Of a DNA stretch of 64,000 bases, positions 62,137-64,000 are shown in pieces. The notes beneath the pieces are model-generated. The model was not told the origin of the DNA. It worked only from the letters and a program-made list of their open reading frames with translations, and searched no databases. The number at the start of each line of letters is the position of its first letter. Within the stretch, counting starts at the first letter, position 1. Source of the stretch: Paenibacillus oralis (lineage in GTDB: Bacteria; Bacillota; Bacilli; Paenibacillales; Paenibacillaceae); contig NZ_RRCN01000001.1 of assembly GCF_003863965.1 (NCBI RefSeq), positions 1,187,406 through 1,251,405 on the forward strand, read 5' to 3'. Both the position numbers and the translations under genes were made by a program.

Positions 62137-62966
62137 TGGGATACACGCGCAAACTCGCCATACGCAACTATATCGTGGAAGGCATCCTGATCCTGGCCTC
62201 ACTGCTGATCATTTTGCCGCTGCTCATTCTGATCTTCGGCTCGTTTAAGACGAGCGCCGAAGTGCTTAGCTTTTCCTTGAAGCTGCCGGAGAAATGGCAG
62301 TTCGCGAACTATGTCCGGGTCTTTGAGGAAGGCGGACTGTCCAGGGCGTTCCTGAACAGCGTCTGGATTACGGGGATTTCGTCCATCATCAACATCGTCG
62401 CTTCCTCGGCGGCCTCCTTTATTCTCGCGCGCCGGGAAACGAAAGTCGCGGGTACGATTTACATGTACTTCTTTATGGGGCTGATCGCGCCGATGTCCGT
62501 CATTACGACGATTCGAGTGGTGCAGTGGATGGGCTTCTACGGCAGCATTACGAGCGTTATTCTTATCTATGCCGCGCTCAACACGGCGTTCAGCGTCTTC
62601 CTGTACAGCGGGTTCATCAAAACGATTCCGAAAGCGCTGGACGAAGTCGCTTTTCTGGAGGGCGCAAGCGTATTCGGCGTCTTTTTCCGGATTGTCACGC
62701 CTTTGATCCTGCCCGTGAACGCAACGGTAGCCATCATGGTGTTTATGTCCGTGTGGAACGATATCACGATTCCGGTGTATTTCCTGACCGACAGTTCCAC
62801 CTGGACGATGCCTTTATCGATTTACAATTTCTACGGCAAATACAGCCGGGACTGGAACCTGATTTTCGCCAACCTCGTGCTGACTTCGCTGCCGGTGTTC
62901 ATCCTGTATTTATTCGGCCAAAAATACATCGTCAGCGGCCTCACGGCCGGCGCGGTGAAGGGCTAA
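62136..62966 (+). CDS. Sugar ABC transporter permease, MalG/UgpE type (cluster 2)
   Basis: The 276-residue protein has six helices, the EAA motif KALDEVAFLEGASVFGVFFRIVTPLILP and the family ending KYIVSGLTAGAVKG. The EAA motif has Val-Ala-Phe-Leu-Glu where Ala-Ala-x-Ile-Asp is commoner. It is the last gene of the operon, followed by a terminator shared with asd. Confidence 0.92.
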   Translation: MGYTRKLAIRNYIVEGILILASLLIILPLLILIFGSFKTSAEVLSFSLKLPEKWQFANYVRVFEEGGLSRAFLNSVWITGISSIINIVASSAASFILARRETKVAGTIYMYFFMGLIAPMSVITTIRVVQWMGFYGSITSVILIYAALNTAFSVFLYSGFIKTIPKALDEVAFLEGASVFGVFFRIVTPLILPVNATVAIMVFMSVWNDITIPVYFLTDSSTWTMPLSIYNFYGKYSRDWNLIFANLVLTSLPVFILYLFGQKYIVSGLTAGAVKG

Positions 62967-63021
62967 GGATAAGCTGCCTGCCTTTGCCGGGTAAAGTGCT
63001 AACATCCCCTCTAATATAAAA

Positions 63022-63064
63022 GCGGCAGGCCAGCAACTTCTGTAGAAGTCCGGCCTGCCGTTTG
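63022..63064. terminator. Bidirectional terminator between the sugar transporter and asd
   Basis: GCGGCAGGCC and GGCCTGCCG with inner ACTTC/GAAGT form a long stem; T-rich sequence follows on both strands. Confidence 0.85.
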
Positions 63065-63096
63065 TTTGTTCTTGTTAAGACGCTAAACTGCCTCTT

Positions 63097-64000
63097 TTAT
63101 TTCGCTTGAATGTACCCTTCCGCTTTCAGCAGTTCGGCGATCAGCACGGCGCCGCCCGCCGCGCCGCGCAGCGTGTTGTGCGATAGCCCCACGAATTTAT
63201 AATCGTACAAGGAGTCTTCGCGCAGGCGGCCCGCCGAAATGCCCATGCCGCGTTCGATGTTGCGGTCCAGCTTCGTTTGCGGCCGGTTTTCTTCTTCAAA
63301 ATACGTAATAAACTGCTTCGGCGCGCTCGGCAATTCGAGCTCCTGCGGCCGGCCTTTGAATTGCTGCCAGCGGGCGAGGATTTCTTCTTTCGACGGTTTG
63401 TTTTCGAAGGAGATGAACACCGTAGCCAGATGGCCGTCCGTTACCGGAACGCGGATGCATTGCGACGTGATCAAAGGCGCGCTGGCCTTGACGATTTTGC
63501 CGTTTGCGATACTGCCCCAGATGCGCAGCGGTTCTTGCTCGCTTTTTTCCTCCTCGCCGCCGATGTAAGGAATGACGTTGTCCAGCATGTCCGGCCAGTC
63601 GGTAAAGTTTTTGCCGGCGCCGGAAATCGCCTGGTACGTGGAGACAACCACTTGGGTCGGCTTGAAGTCCAGCAGCGGATGGATAGCCGGAACGTAGCTC
63701 TGGATGGAGCAGTTCGGCTTAACGGCGATAAATCCGGTTTTGGTGCCGAGCCGCTTGCGCTGCGCTTCGATCACCTCGATATGCCCCGGGTTGATTTCCG
63801 GGATGACCATCGGAACGTCCGGGGTCCAGCGGTGGGCCGAATTGTTGGAAATGACGGGCGTGCCGGTTTTTGCGTACACTTCTTCGAGCGCTTGAATTTC
63901 ATTCTTTTTCATATCGACCGCACAAAAAATGAAATCAACCTGATCGGCCACTTCATTCACTTTCGAAGCGTCCTGCACGACGATGTTTTTGACGGCATCC
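63097..64000 (-). CDS. asd: Aspartate-semialdehyde dehydrogenase, archaeal/fungal-type subclass (5' end beyond window)
   Basis: About 300 C-terminal residues are visible; the frame stays open to the window edge, so the NADP-binding N-terminus is missing. The catalytic Cys lies in KPNCSIQSYVPAIHPL, the active-site His in RVPVTDGHLATVF, and DVPMVIPEINPGH and STYQAISGAG are family motifs. The enzyme reduces aspartyl phosphate to the semialdehyde on the way to lysine, threonine, methionine and diaminopimelate. The motif pattern resembles the archaeal/fungal form, not the usual E. coli or Bacillus form. Confidence 0.85.
   Translation of the reverse strand, partial: DAVKNIVVQDASKVNEVADQVDFIFCAVDMKKNEIQALEEVYAKTGTPVISNNSAHRWTPDVPMVIPEINPGHIEVIEAQRKRLGTKTGFIAVKPNCSIQSYVPAIHPLLDFKPTQVVVSTYQAISGAGKNFTDWPDMLDNVIPYIGGEEEKSEQEPLRIWGSIANGKIVKASAPLITSQCIRVPVTDGHLATVFISFENKPSKEEILARWQQFKGRPQELELPSAPKQFITYFEEENRPQTKLDRNIERGMGISAGRLREDSLYDYKFVGLSHNTLRGAAGGAVLIAELLKAEGYIQAK

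Overview
The window looks like chromosomal DNA of a Paenibacillus-type Firmicute. GC content is moderate to high. Ribosome binding sites are strong AGGAGG-type. Many genes are recognisable counterparts of Bacillus subtilis genes in the same order: cidRAB, yjlC-ndh, cydABCD, yclNOPQ and a LmrA/LmrB-type pair. Two YesMN-type two-component systems drive sugar ABC transporters, as is typical of Paenibacillus. I see no rRNA, tRNA, CRISPR array or phage.

Layout. 1-226: end of an IS256-family element. 446-4587: MarR regulator plus a heterodimeric multidrug ABC exporter. 5135-9675: pdaA, an amino acid permease and the cidR/cidAB locus. 9875-15386: nitroreductase, glutamate dehydrogenase, yjlC-ndh and a GltC-like regulator. 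16205-22341: cydABCD (cytochrome bd and its assembly exporter). 22637-26474: a Fur-boxed siderophore-binding lipoprotein, a YgbA-like protein and an ABC-2 exporter. 26739-29117: aldo/keto reductase and an anchored class A beta-lactamase-like hydrolase. 29163-32885: Fur-boxed yclNOPQ-type siderophore importer. 33100-34253: three small genes. 34495-35965: a complete IS256-family element. 36214-44217: diguanylate cyclase, secreted protein, LmrA/LmrB-type efflux pair, acetyltransferase, aldo/keto reductase and an AHSA1/ArsR pair. 44325-44878: two gene remnants. 45343-54427: alpha-galactosidase, sugar-binding protein, YesMN pair and divergent permeases. 55356-62966: LLM oxidoreductase, a second YesMN pair and a second sugar ABC transporter. 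63097-64000: partial aspartate-semialdehyde dehydrogenase.

Most striking is the intergenic DNA. Nearly every gene-free gap of more than about 300 bases carries the same composite element. A 24-base motif with skeleton TARCGG-N10-SSYTATTT occurs twice forward and then twice inverted (F F R R). The two forward copies are 50 or 51 bases apart, and so are the two inverted copies. The unit is 183-184 or 194-195 bases long. Three variants (here A, B, C) share the skeleton and differ in the ten inner bases. Eight complete units, one three-motif unit, one solo motif and two units interrupted by the IS element are present. Removing the IS and one copy of its 8-bp target duplication restores a B unit of exactly 194 bases. 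Both IS copies sit within about ten bases of the unit's centre of symmetry.

Functionally the window combines respiration (Ndh, cytochrome bd), iron acquisition, export of toxic compounds, and sensing and uptake of plant-type sugars. All assignments come from reading the sequence and remembered family features; no database search was run.
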